Of a stretch of DNA of 49,714 nt, positions 16,356-24,901 are shown piece after piece. The position numbers were made by a program, and so were the translations under genes. The stretch is from CALKZN01 sp964633815 (lineage in GTDB: Bacteria > Pseudomonadota > Gammaproteobacteria > Arenicellales > Arenicellaceae): positions 1 through 49,714 of the forward strand of contig CAZWHW010000012.1 of NCBI GenBank assembly GCA_964633815.1, in the 5' to 3' direction. Under the pieces are notes generated by a model. That model saw only the letters and a list, made by a program, of their open reading frames with translations. It was not told the DNA's origin and searched no databases. Every line of letters starts with the position of its first letter. Positions within the stretch are counted from its first letter, which is position 1.

Positions 16356-17622
16356 GACAAATAATATGAATGTTATACAGATGCAAGCAGTGCTTGGGCA
16401 GCAAGCTGTGTTGGCAACTAAAGCGTTGACAAAAGCTACCACCAAAATCAAAAATGAGGCGCTATTAGCCATTGCTGAAAATATTCAAAATGCATCTCAA
16501 TCTCTAAAAGATGCGAACGCCAAAGATCTTGCAGCAGGCAAAGAACGTGGTTTAGAAGCAGCCATGCTAGATCGACTTGAACTGAATGATAAAGTCATTG
16601 CAGGGATGGTTGCTGGAGTGCGGCAAATTGTTGCTTTGCCTGATCCGGTTGGTAGTGTGGATGGTTTAAAATATTTACCCTCAGGAATTCAGATTGGCAA
16701 AATGCGAGTGCCTTTGGGTGTGATAGGTATTATTTATGAATCTAGGCCTAATGTGACGATTGATGCAGCAGTATTATGTCTCAAGTCAGGGAATGCTTGT
16801 ATTTTACGTGGTGGTTCAGAAGCAATACATTCCAATTTGGCATTAGCCAAGTGTATTCAGGCAGGTCTAGTTGACGTGGGATTATCCGAGCATTGTGTGC
16901 AGGTGGTTGAAACAACTGATCGCGCTGCCGTAGGTGCATTGATTACTGATTCGACGCATGTCGATATTATCATCCCACGAGGTGGGAAAGGTTTGATTGA
17001 AAGAATCAGTCAGGAAGCAACTGTGCCGGTAATTAAGCATTTAGATGGAAATTGTCATGTGTATATTGACGAACATGCTGATGTTGATAAAGCAATTGCG
17101 ATTGCGATGAATTCGAAAACTCGCCGTTATGGCGTCTGTAATGCGATGGAAACCCTGCTAGTCCATCAAGCTATTGCGGCTACAATTATGCCTGCCTTAA
17201 TAAAGGCTTTCCTAGAAAAAGGTTTAGAGTTGCGCGGATGTCCGCGCGTGCAAGAGTTGTCAGTAAATATTTTAGCCGCAACTCAAGAAGATTGGCTAAC
17301 AGAGTATTTGGCACCAATACTGGCTATTAAAATAGTAGATAGTTGTGATGAAGCGATCACCCATATTGATCAATATAGTTCAGATCATACTGAATCGATT
17401 GTGACTCAAGATGTGACCACGGCAGATAAGTTTGTCCGAGAAGTGGATTCAAGTTCTGTCATGGTTAATGCGTCCACTGTTTTTGCTGATGGCTTTGAAT
17501 ATGGTTTGGGCGCTGAGATTGGCATTAGTACTGATCGATTGCATGTGCGTGGACCTGTAGGAATAGAAGGACTGACGACTCAGAAATGGGTTGTGTATGG
17601 TGATGGACATATCCGCGCCTAA
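16348..17622 (+). CDS. proA: glutamate-5-semialdehyde dehydrogenase (gamma-glutamyl phosphate reductase)
   Basis: Second step of proline synthesis: NADPH reduction of gamma-glutamyl phosphate. The 424-residue protein of the aldehyde dehydrogenase superfamily has IIYESRPNVTIDAA, LRGGSEA, IPRGGKGLI, the catalytic cysteine in RRYGVCNAMETLLVH (Cys264) and the C-terminal FEYGLGAEIGISTDRLHVRGPVG segment (quoted in parts: GLGAEIGIS, RGPVG). Length is normal. An ATG six codons downstream is an alternative start. It overlaps holA by 8 bases, so the block reads leuS-lptE-holA-proA-nadD. Confidence 0.95.
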   Translation: MAKTNNMNVIQMQAVLGQQAVLATKALTKATTKIKNEALLAIAENIQNASQSLKDANAKDLAAGKERGLEAAMLDRLELNDKVIAGMVAGVRQIVALPDPVGSVDGLKYLPSGIQIGKMRVPLGVIGIIYESRPNVTIDAAVLCLKSGNACILRGGSEAIHSNLALAKCIQAGLVDVGLSEHCVQVVETTDRAAVGALITDSTHVDIIIPRGGKGLIERISQEATVPVIKHLDGNCHVYIDEHADVDKAIAIAMNSKTRRYGVCNAMETLLVHQAIAATIMPALIKAFLEKGLELRGCPRVQELSVNILAATQEDWLTEYLAPILAIKIVDSCDEAITHIDQYSSDHTESIVTQDVTTADKFVREVDSSSVMVNASTVFADGFEYGLGAEIGISTDRLHVRGPVGIEGLTTQKWVVYGDGHIRA

Positions 17623-17739
17623 TGGGTTATGCTAATAAACAGTCAATAGTGAGGCCGTGACTCTATTCAATGCAAATTGAAAAAATCTTACAAATTGCTT
17701 GTCCACAACACCGCATAGCAAATACCTGCGGAGGCAGTT

Positions 17740-18831
17740 CTGACTAAATCCATTTCTCGACATTCAGGCATTGGCACCATTGCATTATTTGGTGGTACGT
17801 TTGATCCAGTACATTTTGGCCATGTTGAGACTGTAGCGGCTTTACAAAATGATTTAGCGATTGACCAAATTCGTTGGGTTTTGAGTGCGCAACCGCCACA
17901 TAAAGGTGAACCATCTGCCAGTATTAAGCAGCGTATGGCAATGCTGGAAATTGCCCTTAATGACTACCCAAATATGGTCAGTGATGATGTTGAGGTGCGC
18001 CGGGATAATGTCTCATATACTATCGATACTTTGTTGCATTTTCGACAAGAATTTCCGCAAGCGAATATATTGCTGATTGTCGGTAGCGATGTGATGGGTT
18101 CGTTTCATCAGTGGCATCGATTTGATGAGATTTTAGATGTTGCCAATCTTATTGTAATGCATCGTGCGGGCTATAGTGTTGAAGTCAATTTTGCATTAAA
18201 AGATTTTGTGTTAGAAGACTGGCCTATTGTTCAGAATTCAACTCATGGCAATGTCTTTGTTTATGCTGCGCCGCAAGTGCTGATTTCGGCAACCAAAATT
18301 CGGCATGCTATCGTCAATTCAGAAGCAGTGGATGCCTTGTTACACCCTGAAGTAGTGAACTATATTGACCAAAATCAATTATATGGTTTAGGTCAAGACA
18401 CTGTAAAACCAAAAGCAAACCAAGAGGAAAATATGATTGAAAGCCATGCACATACTGATGTTGCCAATGATTCTGTTCTTATTAATAGCCAACAACAAGT
18501 CGAAATGATTGTTGACGCGCTTGAAGATAGCAAAGCATTGGACATTAAAGTGCTAAACATTTCTGAAGTTGCCAGTTTTGCAGACTATATGGTAATTGCA
18601 ACTGGAACATCGAATACTCACTTGCAAGCAGTGTCTAGTAATACTGTGCGTGAGCTAAGCCGCCAAGGTGTAAAAGCGATTGGCGAAGAAGGCCGTGATT
18701 CTAATGAGTGGGTGTTGGCTGACTTTGGTGATGTTGTTGTTCATATTATGCGTCAAGAAGTTAGAGAACTGTATGACCTTGAAAAACTCTGGGATCCAGA
18801 TGTGCGCAAAGCCCTTGCCGAAGTGCAATAA
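17740..18831 (+). CDS. nadD: NadD-RsfS fused frame: nicotinate-nucleotide adenylyltransferase plus ribosome silencing factor, CTG start
   Basis: One uninterrupted frame of 363 codons. Residues 1-217 are NadD, which adenylates nicotinate mononucleotide in NAD synthesis: ALFGGTFDPVHFGH nucleotidyltransferase motif, LIVGSDVMGSFHQWHR and ISATKIR. After a 14-residue linker comes RsfS/YbeB, which blocks 50S-30S joining: DYMVIATGTSNTHLQAV, GDVVVHIM, YDLEKLW. Between the preceding in-frame stop (17716-17718) and the GTFDPxHxGH motif there is no ATG, GTG or TTG. The only well-placed start is CTG at 17740, 5 bases after a strong GGAGG. The TTG at 17881 would delete the active site. Separate adjacent nadD and rsfS genes are the rule, so the fusion and the start are both unusual; a sequence error is possible. 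Confidence 0.8.
   Translation: MTKSISRHSGIGTIALFGGTFDPVHFGHVETVAALQNDLAIDQIRWVLSAQPPHKGEPSASIKQRMAMLEIALNDYPNMVSDDVEVRRDNVSYTIDTLLHFRQEFPQANILLIVGSDVMGSFHQWHRFDEILDVANLIVMHRAGYSVEVNFALKDFVLEDWPIVQNSTHGNVFVYAAPQVLISATKIRHAIVNSEAVDALLHPEVVNYIDQNQLYGLGQDTVKPKANQEENMIESHAHTDVANDSVLINSQQQVEMIVDALEDSKALDIKVLNISEVASFADYMVIATGTSNTHLQAVSSNTVRELSRQGVKAIGEEGRDSNEWVLADFGDVVVHIMRQEVRELYDLEKLWDPDVRKALAEVQ
18433..18831 (+). CDS. rsfS: ribosome silencing factor RsfS from internal start
   Basis: Within the NadD-RsfS frame, an ATG at 18433 is preceded by AAGAGGA at 5-base spacing, a good ribosome-binding site, and would produce RsfS alone (132 residues; E. coli 105, so about 18 extra N-terminal residues). RsfS binds ribosomal protein uL14 and prevents subunit joining in starvation. 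The conserved core runs from QVEMIVDALEDSKALDI to LYDLEKLW. The internal signal suggests that free RsfS is made either as well as, or instead of, the fusion. It is followed after 36 bases by rlmH, as in other bacteria. Confidence 0.7.
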   Translation: MIESHAHTDVANDSVLINSQQQVEMIVDALEDSKALDIKVLNISEVASFADYMVIATGTSNTHLQAVSSNTVRELSRQGVKAIGEEGRDSNEWVLADFGDVVVHIMRQEVRELYDLEKLWDPDVRKALAEVQ

Positions 18832-18867
18832 AGCATGTTCATGTCAGTTTTTTAACAGAGAGTAATT

Positions 18868-19341
18868 GTGAAAATTTCTCTGATTACAGTTGGCACTAAA
18901 ATGCCAACATGGGTTACCACTGCCTTTGTAGAATATCAAAAACGTTTGCCTAAGCAATGTCAGTTAGAGCTGATTGAAATTGCGGCAAAACATCGTGGCA
19001 AAAATGCAGATATAGCGCGTATTTTAAGAGATGAAGCCTATGCAATTCAGCAAGCTATAAAACCATCGCAACAGCTGATTATTTTAGATCGTCGAGGTAA
19101 GCATATCGACACCGAACAACTGGCTAACAAACTGCAAGTATGGATTGATGAAAATCAAGATATTGCCTTAGTTATTGGTGGCCCTGAAGGAGTTGATCCG
19201 CAGATGTTAGCCAGAGCAATGCAAAAATGGTCATTGTCTGCGATGACTTTTGCTCATCCCTTAGTGCGAATAATGGTTGCTGAACAGGTTTATCGAGCGT
19301 GGAGTATTATTGCAGGGTTGCCTTATCATCGTGGCGATTGA
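18868..19341 (+). CDS. rlmH: 23S rRNA (pseudouridine1915-N3)-methyltransferase RlmH
   Basis: SPOUT-class methyltransferase acting on pseudouridine 1915 in helix 69 of assembled ribosomes. The 157-residue protein starts with GTG (MKISLITVGTKMP, preceded by AGAGAG) and has the AdoMet-knot motifs LDRRGK, VIGGPEGVD, and the C-terminal QVYRAWSIIAGLPYHR. Two extra residues (GD) follow the usual YHR end. Located directly after rsfS, its near-universal neighbour. Confidence 0.95.
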   Translation: MKISLITVGTKMPTWVTTAFVEYQKRLPKQCQLELIEIAAKHRGKNADIARILRDEAYAIQQAIKPSQQLIILDRRGKHIDTEQLANKLQVWIDENQDIALVIGGPEGVDPQMLARAMQKWSLSAMTFAHPLVRIMVAEQVYRAWSIIAGLPYHRGD

Positions 19342-19350
19342 TTAAAAATT

Positions 19351-19947
19351 ATGGCTATTGATTTATATTTGGCATCTGCCTCACCGCGGCGGAAAGAGTT
19401 ATTGGAAAGCATGGGTTTACAGATAGAATGCTGCCCAGCAAATATCGAAGAATTACGCCATACATCAGAAAAGCCGCAAAAATATGTTGAACGTCTTGCC
19501 TTAGAAAAAGCGTCCGCATCGCTTTCTTCGTTCCAAGTTAGTGAAGTTAGTATTCCATTTTTGGGGGCTGATACTGTAGTAGTTTGTGATGGTTATGTAT
19601 TTGAAAAGCCACGAGATAAATCCGACGCAATATATATGTGGCAAGCAATGTCAGGCAGACAACATCAAGTGTTGACGGCAATTGCAGTCATGGGAGCTAT
19701 TAATGGCGAGTTGCAAAAATACACTGCGATTTCTGTGAACAAGGTCGCCTTAAAAGCTATTTCAAGCCAAGAAATGGATGACTATTGGCAGTCTGGTGAG
19801 CCGCAAGATAAGGCAGGAGCATACGGTATTCAAGGTCGAGCGTCAGCTTGGGTGCAATCAATAGAGGGAAGCTTCAGTGGCATTATGGGATTGCCGCTAT
19901 ATGAAACCAATCAAGTATTGCGACACTTTGGGTTAAATTGGTTATGA
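19351..19947 (+). CDS. maf: Maf/YhdE-type nucleoside triphosphate pyrophosphatase (dTTP/UTP)
   Basis: House-cleaning enzyme hydrolysing dTTP/UTP and modified nucleotides to monophosphates. The 198 residues contain the Maf hallmark LASASPRRKELL at the N-terminus, FLGADTVVVCDG with the catalytic Asp, GRQHQVLTAIAV, and DKAGAYGIQGRA. The last motif and the context before rng (as in the E. coli mreBCD-yhdE-rng locus) point to the YhdE branch rather than YceF. Its stop overlaps the rng start (ATGA). Confidence 0.92.
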   Translation: MAIDLYLASASPRRKELLESMGLQIECCPANIEELRHTSEKPQKYVERLALEKASASLSSFQVSEVSIPFLGADTVVVCDGYVFEKPRDKSDAIYMWQAMSGRQHQVLTAIAVMGAINGELQKYTAISVNKVALKAISSQEMDDYWQSGEPQDKAGAYGIQGRASAWVQSIEGSFSGIMGLPLYETNQVLRHFGLNWL

Positions 19948-21155
19948 ATAGCGATAATTTTCAAAACAGTTTGCGAGAAAAAAAATTAATCGTTATTGAG
20001 CATAATGAACAGGTTACTCGTGCAGCCTTATTTGCTGGGAATAAATTGATTCGATATTTTATTGAAACTGAACAAATACGCAGCTTGGTTGGCAATATTT
20101 ATTTAGGCAAAGTGCGGCGAGTTGCGCCGAATATGCAAGCAGTATTTGTCGATATTGGTATACAGGAAACGGCATTATTGTCTGCTCGCGATATGATCTC
20201 GCTTGAACAAAGAAAATCTGAAGATCCATTAGCAGTTTTTTATGAAGGCCAAAAGGTTTGGGTTCAAGTTCTCAAAGATGCTTTGCCTTCGCAAGTTGGC
20301 CTCAATACCAAAGGCGCACGTGTTACGACTGAATTGAGCTTAGAAACGAACAATATTGTTTTTTTTCCTAATAGTTCTCATATAGCTGTTTCAAAAAAAA
20401 TTGTTAATACCAAGCAGCGCCAAAGATTGAAAAGCGCTTTGAAATATTTTGCTGACTCAAATGCGATCACTGGGGGGTTTATCATTCGTACCTTGGTTGA
20501 TGAGTCACAGGATGATATGTGGTTGCAAGATGCTTTGTTGCTTTGGCAGAAATGGCAGCAAGTCAAACAAGTGCAATTAAAAGCAACTAAAATAGGTTTG
20601 ATCCATACATCGTCTAATTTAATTGATCAATTAGTGAATGATGCTAGCAAAGCTGAAATTCATTCTTTGCTAGGGATTGCTAGTGCTGCAAAGTTTTTCG
20701 ATGCTGATGATTATGTTGCATGCTCTGAACAAGAGGTTCTAAATCAATTAGCTGGTTTGAACTTTACAGATCAACTTAAAATGGCGTTGGCTTCGGTCGT
20801 AAGAATTCCCGATGGTGGCTCAATTACTTTCGATGCAACAGAAGCTTTGACTGTGATTGATGTCAATATGGGTAGTGCAGTAAATACAGGGGACTTGGTC
20901 TACGAGGTCAACGTAAATGCAGCCAAGTTGATTGTTGAGCAATTATTATTACGCAATATTGGTGGGATGGTGATTATTGATTTTATTCGTATGCCGAATA
21001 AAAAACTGCAGAAACAACTCGTTAATTTAATGCAAGACTTACTGGAAACGGATTTAGTGACTACCCATGTGTATGGATTTACTCGGCTTGGATTGTTTGA
21101 GCTTACTCGTGAGCGAATTAACTTAAGTTTAAGTGAATTTATGTCAGTTAAATAG
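19944..21155 (+). CDS. rng: ribonuclease G, short form lacking the zinc-link and C-terminal domain
   Basis: RNase E/G family endonuclease (rRNA 5' maturation, mRNA decay). The 403-residue protein has the S1 domain (GNIYLGKVRRVAPNMQAVFVDIG), the RNase H-like and 5' sensor regions, and catalytic aspartates in VIDVNMG and IIDFIRM. It ends right after LTRERINLSLSEF, the point where E. coli RNase G (489 residues) continues with the CxxC zinc-link and small domain; nothing resembling them is found in any frame downstream. Middle parts are divergent. The ATG at 19944 overlaps the maf stop by 4 bases and is preferred over the TTG at 19938. Confidence 0.88.
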   Translation: MNSDNFQNSLREKKLIVIEHNEQVTRAALFAGNKLIRYFIETEQIRSLVGNIYLGKVRRVAPNMQAVFVDIGIQETALLSARDMISLEQRKSEDPLAVFYEGQKVWVQVLKDALPSQVGLNTKGARVTTELSLETNNIVFFPNSSHIAVSKKIVNTKQRQRLKSALKYFADSNAITGGFIIRTLVDESQDDMWLQDALLLWQKWQQVKQVQLKATKIGLIHTSSNLIDQLVNDASKAEIHSLLGIASAAKFFDADDYVACSEQEVLNQLAGLNFTDQLKMALASVVRIPDGGSITFDATEALTVIDVNMGSAVNTGDLVYEVNVNAAKLIVEQLLLRNIGGMVIIDFIRMPNKKLQKQLVNLMQDLLETDLVTTHVYGFTRLGLFELTRERINLSLSEFMSVK

Positions 21156-21289
21156 CCGTACTTAGGTCATATATTAATGACATTTTATAGATGTATGTTT
21201 AAATTGTGATTGCTTGTGTTAGTCTAATAACCATAAAAATTGAATATGATAAAACATAAATGGCGCTTGGATATGTGCTGAAAACATAA

Positions 21290-24200
21290 GTGAAATTTTT
21301 CTATCGCTTTATCGCTGTAATTTTTGGTCTCTACATAATATGTATGGGTGCAGTGCTGTTGGTTTTGCAAAACCTTGAGCGCTTGCATGAGCCAATTGAA
21401 TTGGCCATTTCAAATTATTTAGGGCAAACAGTTGAAATGGCGGAAATGAAATCATTTTGGTCAGGCAAGTATTTAGAGTTTTATTTTGGTGATATTGATG
21501 TCACAGACATTAAGGATGACTCCATTCATTATGCGCAAGTGAAGCATGTCGCTGCCAGACTTGAAACCAAATCATTATTGTATTTTTGGCCAAGTTTTGT
21601 TGATATCAGTGTAGAACAACCTAAAGTCACATTAGAATCGTTTTCAGATGGGAGTTTTCGTTTTGCAGGCAAACGTTATCAACCGTCAAAAGGTCAACAA
21701 AGACGGTCTGCTTTGGCTATCAATTGGTTGTTATCGCAAAAAGCTGCAGATGTGCATGATGGAGAGGTTTTATGGAAGCATCGTGAAGGCAAGCAAACGA
21801 AAGTAGAAAAATTTTCAATTAGTTATCGCTATCAAAATGAACAACGCAAATTCTATGCAGTCGCTCAAAATGATGCACATGCTTTAGGTATGACAGCTGC
21901 CTTAAAAGGAAATTTAATAACGGAAGAAATATGGGATGCTCAAGCATCTGTTTGGTCCGGACCAAATATTCAAAATTTAGAAAACCTAAATGTAGAGTTA
22001 GTAGTTGAAAAGGGCCAAGGGGCGCTAAAGCTTCAAGAAATTAAGGTTCAACGATTGGTTGATATTGTTAATATTTTTGGACAAGGCAGCGGTTTACAGC
22101 GCTGGCTTGCGCAATCTCAATTGACAGGCGATTTAAACGATATTTCTTTGGATTTCACTGGGGCGCTAATGTCGTTGCAGCAATGGCAGTTTAAAGCATT
22201 GGCAAATAAACTTGCATGGCAATCCAGCAAAAACATCCCAGGACTTTCTGCTGTAGACGCAGAAATTTTAATAGATCAACAGCAAGGAAAATTATCCTTT
22301 AATAGCCAAGATTCTGTTTTGCAATGGCCGAAACAGCTAAAACAAGCGATCGCAATTAATGAACTTTCAGGAACATTATCTATCCAGCATCAATCAGATG
22401 ATTTAATACTAAAAATTCAGGAAGGAATGCTTGCAACACCTATCGCTCAAATAAAAGACATAAATGGTTTTTTGCAAAAAGAAGATTCTCAACATGTATA
22501 TCTTGATTTGAAATCTCAAATTAGTACTGATAGTTTGAGAGATCTGGAGCAATATTTCCCATTACTAATAAAGGATAAATTTAGGAATTGGTGGACTAAT
22601 GCTATGCCAGAACAACAAACTGCTTATGGAGATGTCTCTTATACAGGCTTGTTGAAACATGAAGATTTTTTCTCAGGAAAATCGAAATTTAATGCAATCT
22701 TATATGCTGAAAAAGTCAGTTTAGATTATGGTTTTCAACGGGATTGGCCAATCTTCTCTGCTGATACGTTGCGTGTTAATTGGAAAAATGACACCTTAGT
22801 TTTTTCTGGGACCGAGCCTAAAGTTGGCTATGTAGATATAAGCAAGCCACAAGTTAAATTGACAAGATTATTCCATCGAGACAGGGTGTTAAATTTGCAG
22901 GGAGAACTGTCTGGGGATTTAAATGAGGTTGTTGATTTTTTACAAGATGGACCGTTAATATCGCCAGAAGTTAAACAACAAAGAAATCCCGATCGAATAG
23001 ATGTCAATTCAGTCACGGGCAACTTTATCAGCCAGATCGATATATCTTTACCATTGAATAATATTAACCAAGTTTCTGTGCAAGGTCAGGGTCAAATAAT
23101 AGATGGTGCATTACTTGTTGGAGATTTTTTGCCTATTGAAAATATTCAAGGTCAAGTGAGTTACACCGAAAAGGATGTGACGGGTCAAGGTGTTCAAGCT
23201 GAAGCTTTAGGCGGCATAGGGAAAGTCAATGTAAAAACTTTAGTCCCTGGACGAAACTTGAAAGTTCGGCTGGGCGTTGAAGGAACTGTGGATATTAGTT
23301 CGATGCAACAATTAATCAGTCCACAGCTTGCGAGTCGTTTTGAAGGTGAATCAATTTGGGAAGGTTTCGTTGAAGTTGACAGTCAAGGTGTCAATATTGC
23401 CATGGAGTCAGATTTGTTAGGTACGGAATTCGATTTTCCACAGCCGTTTGCAAAAACGGAAAAAGAAGTTGAGGACGTCACTGTTAAATTTCAGGCAGGC
23501 CGCGATCAAGAGTCGCAACTGCAAGTGCAATCGAAACAATATAATTTGTACTTTGAATCGAATGAGCAACAGAGTTTATTAGATAGAGGCTTGATTTCTG
23601 CATGGAATGAATCAACGCAAAAGTTTTTAACAACTGATGGCGATAGAGCTAAATTCTTACCAGAGGAAGGAATTGATATTTTCGCGACTGGTATAGAAGT
23701 GGATATTGATGAATGGTTGCAAGATATTCAAGAGATGGCAGAAATTCCCAGTGATTCGCAACAGACTCAGCCTTTCAATGAGCGTTTAAGAAATCTGGAC
23801 ATAAAACCTAAGGATTTAACATTTTTTGGAAAAAATTTGGGTGAAACTAATTATATTGCCCAGAGTGTCGACGGTTTGAACTGGAATATAGAAATAGAAG
23901 GCCAATATGCCAATGGGGTTGGAAAGATGACACCTTTTGCGGATAACCCAGTTTATGAATTTACCTTTGATCGTCTGCATTGGCCATCTGAAAAAGAATT
24001 GTTAGCGCGAGGTATAGTTGTTCCCAAGCCAGAAGAAGATAGTAATACCAACAAGCCAAATACATACCCAGAGGTTGATATTCAAGCTAGAAATTTCCGC
24101 ATCTTTGATAAAGATTTTGATCAATTATCTTTGAAAGCTGGTGTCAATGGAAATGCTTGGGAGTTTAAGGAAATAACTTTGGCCGCTCCTGGTATTGATA

Positions 24201-24901
24201 TCAATGCCACTGGGCAATGGTTTGATAACGGTAGCCGCAACGGCATGACAAAAATTGTTGCGAACGCTTCATCAAAAGAAGGCGGAAAATTTTTAAAGGC
24301 TTTTGGTTTTGATGGTTTCATGAAAGATGGTGAAATTGAATTTGATTTTTCGGCCTTTTGGCGTGGAGCACCAGTACATTTTGGCTTTGACCGTTTGAAT
24401 GGCGACTATAATTTAGATATTCGCGATGGCTCATTTCCAAAAGTTGATTCTGAATCTGGACGATTCTTTGGCTTGCTAAATGTTAATGCGTTGTCAAGGA
24501 GATTGAAATTAGATTTTGGTGATGTGTTTGGCAAGGGGCTTGTCTTTGATCGTATGAAAACCGAAGGCATTTTTGATGGTGGTGATATTGTTCTCAAAGA
24601 ATTTTTTATTTTGTCGCCATCAGTGTACGTTGAAGCGAATGGAAAAATTGGTTTGGAACGAGAAGTTTATGATTTAGATATGTTGGTTTCTCCGCAGTTA
24701 GGCGGTAATGTGGCATTATTAGCGGCGATTTCAAACCCAGCAGCTGGTGCTGTTGTTTGGTTGGTTGACCGTATTTTCAAAAATCAACTGAATAAAGTAA
24801 TTGTTTATAGATACAAAATTGCTGGTCCATGGTCAGCTCCGACAATAAATCGAGCCATTCGGAATGAACCTGATAATGAAGAACCGGAAAGCTTCAATTG
24901 A
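21290..24901 (+). CDS. yhdP: YhdP family AsmA-like envelope protein
   Basis: Very large inner-membrane-anchored protein of the AsmA-like/RBG lipid-transfer group; E. coli YhdP promotes phospholipid transport to the outer membrane. The 1203 residues comprise one N-terminal membrane helix (about 6-28), a long repetitive beta-rich periplasmic region and a conserved AsmA-like C-terminal portion (FFGLLNVNALSRRLKLDFGDVF, then GKGLVFDRM). Length is close to relatives (about 1270). An in-frame stop directly precedes the GTG start. It follows rng, with which it is linked in many gammaproteobacteria, after a 134-base gap holding a weak hairpin (21166-21181). Confidence 0.9.
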   Translation: MKFFYRFIAVIFGLYIICMGAVLLVLQNLERLHEPIELAISNYLGQTVEMAEMKSFWSGKYLEFYFGDIDVTDIKDDSIHYAQVKHVAARLETKSLLYFWPSFVDISVEQPKVTLESFSDGSFRFAGKRYQPSKGQQRRSALAINWLLSQKAADVHDGEVLWKHREGKQTKVEKFSISYRYQNEQRKFYAVAQNDAHALGMTAALKGNLITEEIWDAQASVWSGPNIQNLENLNVELVVEKGQGALKLQEIKVQRLVDIVNIFGQGSGLQRWLAQSQLTGDLNDISLDFTGALMSLQQWQFKALANKLAWQSSKNIPGLSAVDAEILIDQQQGKLSFNSQDSVLQWPKQLKQAIAINELSGTLSIQHQSDDLILKIQEGMLATPIAQIKDINGFLQKEDSQHVYLDLKSQISTDSLRDLEQYFPLLIKDKFRNWWTNAMPEQQTAYGDVSYTGLLKHEDFFSGKSKFNAILYAEKVSLDYGFQRDWPIFSADTLRVNWKNDTLVFSGTEPKVGYVDISKPQVKLTRLFHRDRVLNLQGELSGDLNEVVDFLQDGPLISPEVKQQRNPDRIDVNSVTGNFISQIDISLPLNNINQVSVQGQGQIIDGALLVGDFLPIENIQGQVSYTEKDVTGQGVQAEALGGIGKVNVKTLVPGRNLKVRLGVEGTVDISSMQQLISPQLASRFEGESIWEGFVEVDSQGVNIAMESDLLGTEFDFPQPFAKTEKEVEDVTVKFQAGRDQESQLQVQSKQYNLYFESNEQQSLLDRGLISAWNESTQKFLTTDGDRAKFLPEEGIDIFATGIEVDIDEWLQDIQEMAEIPSDSQQTQPFNERLRNLDIKPKDLTFFGKNLGETNYIAQSVDGLNWNIEIEGQYANGVGKMTPFADNPVYEFTFDRLHWPSEKELLARGIVVPKPEEDSNTNKPNTYPEVDIQARNFRIFDKDFDQLSLKAGVNGNAWEFKEITLAAPGIDINATGQWFDNGSRNGMTKIVANASSKEGGKFLKAFGFDGFMKDGEIEFDFSAFWRGAPVHFGFDRLNGDYNLDIRDGSFPKVDSESGRFFGLLNVNALSRRLKLDFGDVFGKGLVFDRMKTEGIFDGGDIVLKEFFILSPSVYVEANGKIGLEREVYDLDMLVSPQLGGNVALLAAISNPAAGAVVWLVDRIFKNQLNKVIVYRYKIAGPWSAPTINRAIRNEPDNEEPESFN

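Noticed and set aside
17670..17747. 25-codon ORF upstream of nadD that overlaps its start
   Set aside because: No ribosome-binding site and no recognisable product; kept only as a remark on possible coupling.
17881..18831. nadD starting at TTG 17881
   Set aside because: It would remove the GTFDPxHxGH nucleotide-binding motif, which is encoded in frame just upstream; the CTG at 17740 with GGAGG explains the whole gene.
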